Part shown: positions 1 to 7,380 of the stretch, piece after piece
Numbering within the stretch: the stretch's first letter is position 1
How the letters are laid out: each line of letters begins with the position of its first letter
The notes under the pieces: generated by a model
What the model was told of the DNA's origin: nothing
The model's input: the letters and a program-made list of their open reading frames with translations, nothing else
The model's database searches: none
Origin: Acinetobacter sp. ANC 4862
GTDB lineage: Bacteria > Pseudomonadota > Gammaproteobacteria > Pseudomonadales > Moraxellaceae
Length of the DNA: 39,562 nucleotides
Reading direction: 5' to 3'
Assembly: GCF_004336635.1 (NCBI RefSeq)
Contig: NZ_SJXH01000033.1
Span: 1 to 39,562, forward strand
Position numbers and translations under genes: made by a program

Positions 1-218
1 GCGGATCATCAGGGCCACATTAGGATTCAAATCTATGAAGACGGCTTATGCCACAATTAAAGGTATTGAAGTCATGCGTGCACTACGTAAAGGACAAGCA
101 TCGTCATTTTATTATGGTCAGCCTCAGGGTGAAGTGTGTCTAATCAACAGGGTTTTCGGTCTCTAAGTACTTTTTAAAGGGAACATCATCGACTCAAATC
201 TCTATTTGCAACAGTGCC
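1..218 (+). mobile_element. IS6-family element, right-end fragment cut by the window edge
   Basis: Right part of an IS1006/IS1008-like element. It matches the last 218 bp of the complete copy at 5045-5863 almost base for base and ends with the right inverted repeat TATTTGCAACAGTGCC. The left part lies outside the window. The next base already belongs to another, 5'-truncated IS6 copy, so two elements abut head to tail. Confidence 0.9.
2..166 (+). CDS. IS6-family transposase, C-terminal part
   Basis: Last 54 codons of an IS6-family DDE transposase, in frame from base 2 to the TAA at 164-166. It ends in NRVFGL like the full-length copy at 5107-5811. It is partial only because the window starts inside it, so whether the whole gene is intact cannot be judged here. 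Confidence 0.85.
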   Translation, partial: RIIRATLGFKSMKTAYATIKGIEVMRALRKGQASSFYYGQPQGEVCLINRVFGL

Positions 219-797
219 GATCACAGTACAATTTATCGTTGGGTTCAGCGTTATGCTCCAGAAATGGAAAAACGGTTACGCTGGTATTGGCGTAATCCTA
301 CAGATTTACATTCATGGCATATGGATGAGACTTATATCAAAGTGAAGGGGCGATGGACTTACCTGTATCGTGCAGTTGATCAACGGGGTCATACGATTGA
401 CTTTTACCTTTCCGCTAGACGGAACAGTAAATCAGCCTATAGTTTTCTAGGAAAGATCTTCAATACGGTGAAAAAATGGCAAATTCCACGGGTCATCAAT
501 ACAGATAAAGCAGCGACCTATGGCCATGCTTTATCACGATTAAAGCGAGAAGGAAAATGTCCAGTAGATATTGAGCACAGGCAGATTAAGTATAAAAATA
601 ATGTCATTGAATGTGATCATGGTAAGTTAAAGCGAATCATCAGGGCCACATTAGGATTCAAATCTATGAAGACGGCTTATGCCACAATTAAAGGTATTGA
701 AGTCATGCGTGCACTACGTAAAGGACAAGCATCGTCATTTTATTATGGTCAGCCTCAGGGTGAAGTGTGTCTAATCAACAGGGTTTTCGGTCTCTAA
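219..797 (+). pseudogene. IS6-family transposase lacking the N-terminus
   Basis: Open from 219 to the TAA at 795-797 and starting at the DHSTIYRW segment, which in the intact protein follows about 43 residues. The N-terminal zinc-finger/HTH region (NPFHGRHF to NVDH) is missing. The catalytic DDE core is still readable: WHMDETYIKVKG for the first Asp, NTDKAATYG for the second, and the Glu in NNVIECDHGKLK. An internal ATG at 264 could give 177 residues, but without the DNA-binding domain it should not be functional. Confidence 0.8.
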
Positions 798-849
798 GCA
801 CTTTTTAAAGGGAACATCATCGACTCAAATCTCTATTTGCAACAGTGCC
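219..849 (+). mobile_element. 5'-truncated IS6-family element, mosaic of two subtypes
   Basis: Starts abruptly at what would be about base 189 of a complete 819-bp element, directly after the right inverted repeat of the preceding copy, and ends with its own right inverted repeat at 834-849. Its first two thirds differ at many silent positions from the copy at 5045-5863, while its last 220 bases are nearly identical. It therefore looks like a hybrid of two related IS6 elements. No left inverted repeat or start region remains. Confidence 0.85.
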
Positions 850-859
850 GTAAATTTGA

Positions 860-887
860 GAATGAATCTGTACGTACAGACTCATTC
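860..887. other. 28-bp loopless palindrome downstream of the dehydrogenase
   Basis: GAATGAATCTGTAC is followed directly by its near-perfect inverted complement (one G-T wobble). It lies about 80 bp past the stop of the minus-strand dehydrogenase gene. There is no run of T on either side, so it is a poor intrinsic terminator. It could be an operator or a leftover of a lost element. Confidence 0.4.
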
Positions 888-967
888 CCTATCTATAAAG
901 ATATTAGAAATAGCTACATAGAGTTTATTTCTAGTTTATTCAAATTAGTCGTTCAAATTAGGCGTTA

Positions 968-2026
968 CTACGGATGAACAATAATTTTTACAGCAGACTC
1001 ATTATTATGAATCAATGTTTCAAAGCCTTTAGAAACAAGATCATCTAATGCAATCCGTTGGGTAATAAAAGGTTCTAGATTAATCTTACCTTGCTCAACC
1101 AAACGGATAGTTTCCTGATGATCATTTACATAAGCAATCGTGCCACGAATATCTAGCTCTTTCATCACCACACTATGCACATTAATTGTGGCAGGATGGC
1201 TCCAAATAGAAACGATAACGACTACACCAGTTGGTTTCATTGCTGCAACGAGTGTATCCATGACTTTATTGACACTACTACATTCAAAAGCGACATCTAC
1301 ACCGCGGTCTTCTGTAATTTTCATTACCTCAGCAACTACATCAACCTTAGATGGGTCTAGTACATAATCGGCAACACCCGCTTCTATCGCTTTTTCTTTA
1401 CGTTTTGCACTCAGTTCAGTAATGATGACCGTGAGACCTTTAGCCTTTAAAATAGCAGATAAAAGTAAGCCTATTGGGCCTGCTCCACCAACCAGTGCGA
1501 TATCGCCAGCTTTTGCGCCACTTCTGACATAGGCATGATGACCGACAGATAAAGGTTCTATCAATGCTGCTTGGTCTAAAGGAATATCATTTGAAATAGG
1601 ATGTACCCAACGCCGCTGAACTGCAATTTTTTCAGAAAGACCACCACCGCGTCCGCCTAAACCAATAAAGTTCATATTTTTTGATAAATGATACTTATCA
1701 TTGGGGCCAGTCGGCACATCGTCAGCAATGATGTAGGGTTCAACTACGACATGTTGCCCAATTTGGATATCATCTACACCCTCTCCAACTGCATAAACCA
1801 CGCCTGAAAATTCATGTCCCATTGTTACAGGTGCAGATTCTCCCGAAATTGGGTGTGGGTGACCACAAGGTGGAATAAAAATAGGACCTTCCATGAATTC
1901 ATGTAAATCTGTACCGCAAATACCACACCACGCAACTTGAATTCCAACTGTGCCTGGAAGTACTTTCGGTTCAGGGATATCTTCAATTCGAATATCCCCT
2001 CGGTCATAAAAACGAGCTGCTTTCAT
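968..2026 (-). CDS. bdhA: Zinc-dependent 2,3-butanediol dehydrogenase (medium-chain ADH family)
   Basis: A 352-residue medium-chain dehydrogenase most like (R,R)-2,3-butanediol dehydrogenase, which interconverts acetoin/diacetyl and butanediol with NAD(H) in the cytoplasm. Visible features: catalytic zinc ligands in CGICGTDLHE (Cys37) and GHE (His71, Glu72), Glu157 in IEPLSVGHHA, and the Rossmann glycine motif GGAGPIG at 180-186. The four-cysteine structural zinc lobe of classical ADH is absent, as in bacterial members of this subfamily. The start has AAGGAAT 5 bases upstream. Only 35 bp separate the start from an IS6 remnant at 2062, so the native promoter has probably been lost or replaced. 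The substrate is inferred from family resemblance; a sorbitol or threonine dehydrogenase-like role is possible. Confidence 0.85.
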   Translation of the reverse strand: MKAARFYDRGDIRIEDIPEPKVLPGTVGIQVAWCGICGTDLHEFMEGPIFIPPCGHPHPISGESAPVTMGHEFSGVVYAVGEGVDDIQIGQHVVVEPYIIADDVPTGPNDKYHLSKNMNFIGLGGRGGGLSEKIAVQRRWVHPISNDIPLDQAALIEPLSVGHHAYVRSGAKAGDIALVGGAGPIGLLLSAILKAKGLTVIITELSAKRKEKAIEAGVADYVLDPSKVDVVAEVMKITEDRGVDVAFECSSVNKVMDTLVAAMKPTGVVVIVSIWSHPATINVHSVVMKELDIRGTIAYVNDHQETIRLVEQGKINLEPFITQRIALDDLVSKGFETLIHNNESAVKIIVHP

Positions 2027-2061
2027 TTTATATTCCTTATATTGATGTTAACGGTAAACCA

Positions 2062-2446
2062 TTCTAGACGTAATACCAAATCAGCATATTGTTTTCTTGG
2101 AAAAATTTTAAATAATGTGAAGAAGTGGCAAATTCCACAAGTGATCAACACGGATAAAGCACCCACATATGGACGTGCTTTATCACGGTTAAAACGGGAA
2201 GGTAAATGTCCACCAGACCTTGAGCACAGGCAGATTAAGTATAAAAATAACGTGATTGAATGTGATCATGGCAAGCTAAAGCGGATCATCAGGGCCACAT
2301 TAGGATTCAAATCTATGAAGACGGCTTATGCCACAATTAAAGGTATTGAGGTCATGCGTGCACTACGTAAAGGACAAGCATCGTCATTTTATTATGGTCA
2401 GCCTCAGGGTGAAGTGTGTCTAATCAACAGGGTTTTCGGTCTCTAA
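2062..2446 (+). pseudogene. IS6-family transposase, C-terminal half
   Basis: Reads SRRNTKSAYCFLGKILNN through to NRVFGL and a TAA at 2444-2446. It keeps the second Asp (NTDKAPTYG) and the Glu (VIECDHGKLK) of the DDE triad, but the DNA-binding domain and first Asp are gone. An apparent longer reading frame back to 1937 only runs antisense through the dehydrogenase. Confidence 0.85.
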
Positions 2447-2498
2447 GTACTTTTTAAAGGGAACATCATCGACTCAAATCTCTATTTGCAACAGTGCC
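2062..2498 (+). mobile_element. IS6-family remnant (right half)
   Basis: From TTCTAGACG at 2062 the sequence matches the right 437 bp of the complete copy at 5045-5863, ending with the right inverted repeat at 2483-2498. The left half was lost, and the break lies 35 bp upstream of the dehydrogenase start. The remnant interrupts an IS5-type transposase fragment that resumes at 2500. Confidence 0.88.
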
Positions 2499-2499
2499 C

Positions 2500-2598
2500 G
2501 ATGGACTGCATCTACTCGTAGACTCTACAGGCATGAAGTTTCTAGGTGAGGGCGAATGGAAACGCAAGAAACATGGAGCTGAATATCGTCGCCAATAA
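2500..2598 (+). pseudogene. IS5-family transposase fragment
   Basis: 33 codons reading DGLHLLVDSTGMKFLGEG, then EWKRKKHGAEYRRQ and a stop. LLVDSTG-KFLGEGEW-RKKHG is the characteristic stretch around the first catalytic Asp of IS5-type DDE_Tnp_1 transposases. The same segment occurs on the other strand near 12.82 kb. Both ends are missing, and the left end abuts an IS6 right inverted repeat. Confidence 0.75.
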
Positions 2599-2880
2599 TG
2601 ACGTATAAAGTTTTATCTAATTTTTCTTTTTATCCAATTTAAAATTAGGTGCGTACACGGCCTCAACTTTCAATAAAGTATAAAAGGTGTTTGTGTAGGC
2701 AATACCCTTACTTTTGATAAGCCAAAAGAAAGCAAAAGCCTTTGTTACCCATACATAACATCCCTATTATGATGGATAACGTGTGGCATCCCTGCCACAC
2801 TCGTGTATCCAAACGTTGCTTAAATTAAACTATGTAATAGTGGCGACATAAAGGTGCTCTTATCGCTATATATTAAAAAC

Positions 2881-4500
2881 TTAGTGGAACACTGTTTCTA
2901 AAGCTTTTAAACCCACTTTGGGATCAAGTAGACCGTTGTAAATTTCAGGGATTTCACGTTCCACCCCAAAAAATTCATAAATGGCAAGCATCGCCCCACG
3001 AACTGAATATTCCACAGTAAAGACCACGTCATCTTCAATTTCCACAAACTGTCCAAGGAAAGCAAAGTTTTGTGAGCCTTGTGGAATTACCTGTGGACGA
3101 TCCCCCGGTTTACGGCAGGCGAATAGGGCAGAGGCGTATGGCATCATGGCGGTAGTAACATCAGTCGTTGCCAAAACATGATCTAAAATGTCGTCAAAAC
3201 CGAGCTGTTTAATCAGTTCTGTTAGGATTTCTTGCCCCGTGGCTTCGGACATTGGTTTTTTGATGTAATCGCCTATATGGTCAATTTGGAAACCGTAGCC
3301 CCATAAGGTATATAAACCTTCAGGTAAGTCGGCAAAGTGTGGCTGTGCAGGAACCACGATGGATAAATGCCAACCCGACTCATACCAAGTCATGAGTGCG
3401 CCTGTGCCTGGTTCATTGCCTGTATAGTCAATAATACGTTTAAGTAGCACGTCATCTTTCATGGTCAGAGTGAAAGACTCCCACTTATGTTCATCGACAT
3501 TGCCATAAAAAGTCATTGGACGGCCAAAGTCTGGGGCTTTTTGTGCCAGCGTTTCCCAAAGCGTCCAGCCATGATCTTCTCGATGACGAATAAGGGCAGG
3601 CACGTCATGATTACCGCCATAACGTGAGTCTGCTGTAATAGAGCCTAAAGTGAAAATAGCTAAATCATTGGCTTTCAGATTAATTTGCTCTGAGCCTTCA
3701 GGCAATTGTACATATAGGCGTGAAGCGTAGCGTTCTTGAGTTTCAGCATTGGTAATGAAGTCTGCATCTGTGACATAGTGTCCAAAACGCACATCGACGC
3801 CTTGTGCGACTAACCAACGCTGTAGGGGCAGAATCATCGAGTCATATTGGTTGTACTTGGTACGTTTCACACCCGCTAAGGTATGAATGCGTGGCAATTC
3901 TTGAATAAAACGCAAGAAATAGCGTCTTAACTCTGCTGCACTGTGCCATTTTTGAAAAGCGAAAGTCGTGCGCCACATGCGCCAGAAATTGGTTTCAAAA
4001 AAGGTTTCATCAAAAAACTCATCAATGCGGCGACTGCCAATTTTTTCTTCTTTTGAAGCTAATAGGCGCAGCATCTGTGCACGATGTAGCGTATTCAGAC
4101 CAAGCTTTGCTGCATCCGCAATGACATGTTCGGCATCAATCAACCGTGCATTGGCGTGGGTTTTCACTTTTTCATTAAACTCACGACATTCTTCACGCAC
4201 CGAAATGTCTGGATTTTCCAAAGATGGAATACTGGAAAATAAGTCCCATAGGCACAAATAAGTTTCATCGGTCAGCATTCGCCCACCACGTGTTACCCAA
4301 GCTTGCGCGGCATGCGGTGTATGTCCACCATCCATCGAACCACCTGAAATATCGAGTTCTTCTAAAATATGGATATTTTTGGCAGGGACTTTGGCATCAC
4401 GGATTGCAAATGCAGCAGCAGCCATACCTGCGATACCACCACCAATAATCCAAAGATGGGACTGTTGTGCGTCTAATGGGGTGCGCTTCTTCTTATGCAT
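2881..4500 (-). CDS. ohyA: Oleate hydratase (MCRA family, FAD-binding)
   Basis: A 539-residue protein of the myosin-cross-reactive-antigen/oleate hydratase family, which adds water to the cis-9 double bond of oleic and related fatty acids to give 10-hydroxy acids (EC 4.2.1.53) and is used by bacteria against toxic unsaturated fatty acids. The N-terminus has the FAD dinucleotide fold WIIGGGIAGMAAAAFA (glycines at about 20-25), followed by the conserved LEELDISGGSMDGG. Later family stretches include TTFAFQKWHSAAELRRY, GSITADSRYGGN and LWGYGFQIDHIGDY. It is at the short end of the family range. The start has AAAGGTG 5 bases upstream. It stands alone, between an IS fragment downstream and a 410-bp AT-rich gap upstream, and looks like mobile cargo. 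Confidence 0.92.
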   Translation of the reverse strand: MHKKKRTPLDAQQSHLWIIGGGIAGMAAAAFAIRDAKVPAKNIHILEELDISGGSMDGGHTPHAAQAWVTRGGRMLTDETYLCLWDLFSSIPSLENPDISVREECREFNEKVKTHANARLIDAEHVIADAAKLGLNTLHRAQMLRLLASKEEKIGSRRIDEFFDETFFETNFWRMWRTTFAFQKWHSAAELRRYFLRFIQELPRIHTLAGVKRTKYNQYDSMILPLQRWLVAQGVDVRFGHYVTDADFITNAETQERYASRLYVQLPEGSEQINLKANDLAIFTLGSITADSRYGGNHDVPALIRHREDHGWTLWETLAQKAPDFGRPMTFYGNVDEHKWESFTLTMKDDVLLKRIIDYTGNEPGTGALMTWYESGWHLSIVVPAQPHFADLPEGLYTLWGYGFQIDHIGDYIKKPMSEATGQEILTELIKQLGFDDILDHVLATTDVTTAMMPYASALFACRKPGDRPQVIPQGSQNFAFLGQFVEIEDDVVFTVEYSVRGAMLAIYEFFGVEREIPEIYNGLLDPKVGLKALETVFH

Positions 4501-4910
4501 GGTTCACCTTTAATAATGATGTTAAAAACTATGAAGTATAAAATGTGATTTAGAAAAACCTTAAAAATAGTATGACTTTTTATATATGAAAAATGTATGA
4601 AATGGGAAGCAATTTACTCATTATATTTTGTAATCAAAAAAATGTAAGTAATGGTTATTTTTAATACACATTTGTATTTTTTTTAAAATAAAATATAATT
4701 TAAGTAATTGATTTTATTATTTTATTGAGTAATCACTCTATTTTGATCATATTTGTTTGTGTCTGAAGAATGTGTTTGAAACTAGGCTTTCTATTGATCA
4801 TTAAAAGATATAATTGAATAATAGATCTCTCTTTCATAAATCAAAAAACGAGCACCTTTTTGATTGATATTTGTACTCTAATTTTCTTAGCATTCGTGCA
4901 TAATCTGCGG
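4501..4910. other. AT-rich non-coding stretch upstream of oleate hydratase
   Basis: No convincing open frame. It carries the ribosome binding site and presumably the promoter of the oleate hydratase gene, read leftwards. Several TA-rich hexamers could act as a -10 box, but none stands out with a matching -35. The right end should contain the lost left end of the IS5-type element whose transposase starts at 4911. Confidence 0.5.
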
Positions 4911-5044
4911 ATGAAATACATTGATTCAAAGAAGCTTTCTGAAACACAGTTTAAGCGATATACAGGCATCTCATGGTCAACCTTTTATTTAAATGGTTGA
5001 GCAATTGCAGAAGCATGTTCCAGCTAAAGGCAGACCACCCAAGT
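4911..5044 (+). pseudogene. IS5-type transposase start, frameshifted and cut by an IS6 element
   Basis: From ATG 4911 it reads MKYIDSKKLSETQFKRYTG and ISWSTF, then shifts frame and continues as MVEQLQKHVPAKGRPPK. This is the N-terminus of the short first frame of a DDE_Tnp_4-type IS5-family element. The frameshift lies near the run at 4981-4995. The reading stops at 5044, where the complete IS6-family element begins. The C-terminal end of a similar transposase lies at 13162-13404. Confidence 0.7.
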
Positions 5045-5863
5045 GGCACTGTTGCAAATAACCACGAATGGTAAGTTGAAGACTGTTTTAGCTAAAGGTG
5101 CAGCATATGAATCCTTTCCATGGTCGGCATTTTCAGGGCGAAATCATTCTTTGGGCTGTGCGCTGGTATTGTAAATATGGCATTAGCTATCGTGAACTGC
5201 AGGAAATGCTGGCCGAACGGGGTGTGAATGTTGATCACACGACTATTTACCGTTGGGTTCAACGTTATGCTCCTGAAATAGAAAAACGTTTACGCTGGTA
5301 TTGGCGTAATCCTACAGATCTGAGCTCGTGGCATATTGATGAAACCTATGTAAAAGTGAATGGACGATGGTCTTATCTGTATCGTGCAGTCGATCAACGT
5401 GGCGATACCATTGATTTTTATCTTTCTTCTAGACGTAATACCAAATCAGCATATTGTTTTCTTGGAAAAATTTTAAATAATGTGAAGAAGTGGCAAATTC
5501 CACAAGTGATCAACACGGATAAAGCACCCACATATGGACGTGCTTTATCACGGTTAAAACGGGAAGGTAAATGTCCACCAGACCTTGAGCACAGGCAGAT
5601 TAAGTATAAAAATAACGTGATTGAATGTGATCATGGCAAGCTAAAGCGGATCATCAGGGCCACATTAGGATTCAAATCTATGAAGACGGCTTATGCCACA
5701 ATTAAAGGTATTGAGGTCATGCGTGCACTACGTAAAGGACAAGCATCGTCATTTTATTATGGTCAGCCTCAGGGTGAAGTGTGTCTAATCAACAGGGTTT
5801 TCGGTCTCTAAGTACTTTTTAAAGGGAACATCATCGACTCAAATCTCTATTTGCAACAGTGCC
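5045..5863 (+). mobile_element. Complete IS6-family element (IS1006/IS1008-like), 819 bp
   Basis: Bounded by inverted repeats GGCACTGTTGCAAATA at 5045-5060 and TATTTGCAACAGTGCC at 5848-5863, and carrying one intact transposase. The length fits IS1006/IS1008 of Acinetobacter. The flanking octamers (ACCCAAGT on the left, GTTCTATG on the right) do not match, so there is no target duplication. That fits IS6 copies that have recombined or caused deletions. Confidence 0.93.
5107..5811 (+). CDS. IS6-family transposase
   Basis: A 234-residue transposase that moves the element by replicative transposition with cointegrate formation. It has an N-terminal zinc-finger/HTH region (NPFHGRHFQGEIILWAVRWY to VDHTTIYRWVQRYAP), then a DDE core with WHIDETYVKVNGRW, NTDKAPTYGRAL and NNVIECDHGKLKR. 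I chose ATG 5107 because the inverted copy at 7594-8298 starts at the same residue. An upstream GTG at 5098 would add three residues. The frame is intact and ends 52 bp before the end of the element. Confidence 0.93.
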   Translation: MNPFHGRHFQGEIILWAVRWYCKYGISYRELQEMLAERGVNVDHTTIYRWVQRYAPEIEKRLRWYWRNPTDLSSWHIDETYVKVNGRWSYLYRAVDQRGDTIDFYLSSRRNTKSAYCFLGKILNNVKKWQIPQVINTDKAPTYGRALSRLKREGKCPPDLEHRQIKYKNNVIECDHGKLKRIIRATLGFKSMKTAYATIKGIEVMRALRKGQASSFYYGQPQGEVCLINRVFGL

Positions 5864-5865
5864 GT

Positions 5866-5943
5866 TCTATGCACCGGATTTTTCTATTTGGGGCTTACAA
5901 ACAAACATTGACCTAGAACGACAAAACGTAGTTTTTATATAGC
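5866..5943 (+). pseudogene. C-terminal tail of an unidentified interrupted gene
   Basis: Directly after the IS6 right end one frame reads FYAPDFSIWGLQTNIDLE and on to a TAG at 5941-5943. The composition looks protein-like, so this may be the tail of a gene cut by the IS. I do not recognise the family, and 25 codons are too few to be sure it is coding. Confidence 0.3.
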
Positions 5944-6140
5944 TAGTTATAGCTAACTTACAACTAGGTTTAGTTATTTTAATTAAACTATTGATTAAGC
6001 CCACTTAACATATTGATTTATTAATTAATATTTTGATTTTTTGATATATTCCGCCACTGAATATTACTTGAATAGCGTACAAAATAATCAATAGAAACTG
6101 CTGTAGTTTCTGAATGACCTTTCTAGGTCCTTAGTTTATA

Positions 6141-6175
6141 AGCCTGCCTCACTTTCCTTGAGCGGGCTTTTTTTT
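6141..6175 (+). terminator. Rho-independent terminator
   Basis: A stem of AGCCTGCCTCA pairing with TGAGCGGGCT (one bulged C) and a short loop is followed by a run of eight T. It faces rightwards. It would end transcription arriving from the IS6 side and so insulates the C4 locus that starts at 6293. Confidence 0.75.
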
Positions 6176-6292
6176 GCTTGGATTTTAATTGTCATTATTC
6201 AATTACTCCTTTGATGGGTTGAATAGCCACTGATTTTATAGATACCTTTTAGTTAGATTTTTCAGTTTTTATAAGAACTACTGATTAGGACC

Positions 6293-6321
6293 TTGACACC
6301 CTGCTTTTTACTGGATAATCT
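6293..6321 (+). promoter_or_regulatory. Strong sigma-70-type promoter of the C4 locus
   Basis: A perfect -35 box TTGACA at 6293-6298 and TAATCT at 6316-6321 are separated by exactly 17 bases. Transcription would start near 6328, just upstream of the first C4 target pair. One transcript would then contain target site pair 1, the C4 RNA, target site pair 2 and the gene at 6559, as in the P1-type immunity operon. Confidence 0.7.
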
Positions 6322-6352
6322 TATTTCAACGCAGCAAAATCTGTGTGCAGGC

Positions 6353-6377
6353 GTGAGAACCTGATAAAATATCTAGG
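6353..6377 (+). promoter_or_regulatory. C4 target site pair 1 (a1/b1)
   Basis: GTGAGAA at 6353-6359 sits in the loop of a CAGG/CCTG hairpin and is complementary to TTCTCAC at 6483-6489. ATCTAGG at 6371-6377 is complementary to CCTAGAT inside the C4 RNA. A second copy of both sites lies downstream at 6514-6551. A small hairpin (GTCGC/GCGGC, 6389-6402) followed by eight T comes right after this pair and could act as an attenuator. Confidence 0.65.
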
Positions 6378-6435
6378 TGCAATTAAATGTCGCACTTGCG
6401 GCTATTTTTTTTGCCTACTGTTAAGCAGTCCCTAT

Positions 6436-6504
6436 GGTAGCTTAGCAGGGCAGCTTCGTGCTGGCTGATCCTAGATTCAGTATTCTCACCCCTGTTAAGT
6501 TGCC
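6436..6504 (+). ncRNA. C4-type antisense RNA
   Basis: A multibranched RNA fold is visible. A 15-bp closing stem (GGTAGCTTAGCAGGG at 6436-6450 with CCCTGTTAAGTTGCC at 6490-6504, including G-U pairs) encloses two hairpins: CAGC/GCTG at 6451-6463 and CTGA/TCAG at 6465-6480. The loop of the second hairpin, TCCTAGAT, and the single-stranded TTCTCAC at 6483-6489 are complementary to sites both upstream (6353-6377) and downstream (6514-6551). Compensating stem, two free recognition segments and two pairs of targets are the architecture of phage P1/P7 C4 antisense RNA, which blocks translation of the gene behind it. Exact processed ends are not visible. Confidence 0.75.
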
Positions 6505-6513
6505 TCCATTGCC

Positions 6514-6551
6514 GTGAGAAGCGATGGAGATAATTAAACTCTTATCTAGGA
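6514..6551 (+). promoter_or_regulatory. C4 target site pair 2 (a2/b2) over the ribosome binding site
   Basis: GTGAGAA at 6514-6520 is the loop of a 9-bp hairpin (CTCCATTGC with GCGATGGAG). ATCTAGGA at 6544-6551 is fully complementary to TCCTAGAT in the C4 RNA. The AGGA of this second site is also the Shine-Dalgarno sequence for the ATG at 6559. C4 binding would therefore directly hide the start of the downstream gene. Confidence 0.65.
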
Positions 6552-6558
6552 AACTGCT

Positions 6559-6906
6559 ATGCATACTAAATTCAATGATGCAAACCCATGCATGCCAAAA
6601 AACCTCGCTAAACAACTGATTGTCGAAAGCGCAAAACTTCTGAATCATCAACAACGTCAAGCCTTGCTCGATATTTTCATGACTTTAGATCAGGCGGAAA
6701 AAACAGCTGAAAATACACTTCAACAACATGCTGTAGCGCAACAAAGCACCCACAACTTTTCTCAAGATTACGAATGCCAAGAATACAATCAGGAATATTG
6801 GTCAGGTCATTACTATGATTCTTACAGTCAAGAATATCCGGAAGATTGGGTAAAACGGACTCAGTCCACCCCAGGTCGTCATAAGTTCCCTAGAACTGCT
6901 TACTGA
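6559..6906 (+). CDS. Unknown 115-residue protein under C4 RNA control
   Basis: Starts at ATG 6559, 7 bases after an AGGA that is part of a C4 target site. I do not recognise the family. The N-terminal half is helical and polar (NLAKQLIVESAKLLNHQQRQ, then ALLDIFMTLDQAEKTAENTL). The C-terminal half is rich in Gln, Tyr and acidic residues (YNQEYWSGHYYDSYSQEY). No signal peptide or membrane segment is seen. In phage P1 the gene in this position codes for an antirepressor, so an antirepressor-like or growth-affecting role is possible, but that rests only on position. It ends just before a G-run and non-coding debris. Confidence 0.65.
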   Translation: MHTKFNDANPCMPKNLAKQLIVESAKLLNHQQRQALLDIFMTLDQAEKTAENTLQQHAVAQQSTHNFSQDYECQEYNQEYWSGHYYDSYSQEYPEDWVKRTQSTPGRHKFPRTAY

Positions 6907-7039
6907 TCGTGGGGGGGGCCTCTTTAAAAGTAGGCATCATAATCCGAGCTACTCGACCGAGTTGGCTCGGATGAATACCGGGGAAACTGAGGGATTTGAG
7001 AACCTGATGACAGTCGTTGAACTGCATATTAAAGAACTC

Positions 7040-7203
7040 AATACCTCTGCTGCCTAAAGCATTCACTACACGATTAATCGTATCAAAACGTGGTGCTTAA
7101 TCCTGACGTAGGACTTTGTGGAGTGCCTCACCCCAATCCCTGCTTCTTTAGCGATTTTGAGTCATGCCACGAGCTTTAGCAATAACACCAAATTCATATT
7201 CTA
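7040..7203 (-). pseudogene. Decayed antitoxin of the HigA-like addiction-module family
   Basis: Read leftwards, pieces in different frames give LEYEFGVIAKARGMTQ, IAKEAGIG, EALHKVLRQD and APRFDTINRVVNALG. Together these match the HTH core of the COG3636-type addiction-module antidote proteins (usually IARARGMTQ-AK--G-SREALYKAL---G-P-F-T). At least two frameshifts and a stop codon disrupt it. No partner toxin gene is recognisable beside it. The rest of 6907-7275 shows nothing coding. Confidence 0.6.
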
Positions 7204-7275
7204 AAAGCGGACATTTCTACTTTTGGCTACTGTTTTAATAAATTATTTTAAATCAATTACTTATATTGTTTTTGA

Positions 7276-7306
7276 AAGCCCAATCCTACCCAATTGGGCT
7301 TTTTTA
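7276..7306. terminator. Rho-independent terminator
   Basis: AAGCCCAAT and ATTGGGCTT form a stem around a short loop (CCTACCC), followed by a run of T on the plus strand. With A-rich flanks it may work in both directions. It separates the decayed antitoxin from the interrupted gene tail at 7381-7542. Confidence 0.7.
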
Positions 7307-7380
7307 TCTTTTTAACCTGTTCCACGCCTGTTATTTAACCAATGTTCCACGGCTTTGATAAGCCCAGGTGAACAATCATA

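Noticed and set aside
1140..1367. Plus-strand frames inside the dehydrogenase gene, and similar antisense frames in ohyA, hsdR, hsdM and czcA
   Set aside because: They are open only because of the codon composition of the real gene on the other strand and lack start signals.
1937..2446. A 169-residue plus-strand frame as a gene
   Set aside because: Its first 42 codons run antisense through the dehydrogenase and the rest is the truncated IS6 transposase, so it is an accidental fusion.
5098..5106. GTG 5098 as the transposase start
   Set aside because: The other full-length copy begins at the residue corresponding to ATG 5107, and no family resemblance exists upstream.
6293..6906. Prophage remnant around the C4 RNA
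   Set aside because: No phage structural, lysis or integrase gene is nearby; the locus lies in plasmid DNA between IS elements.
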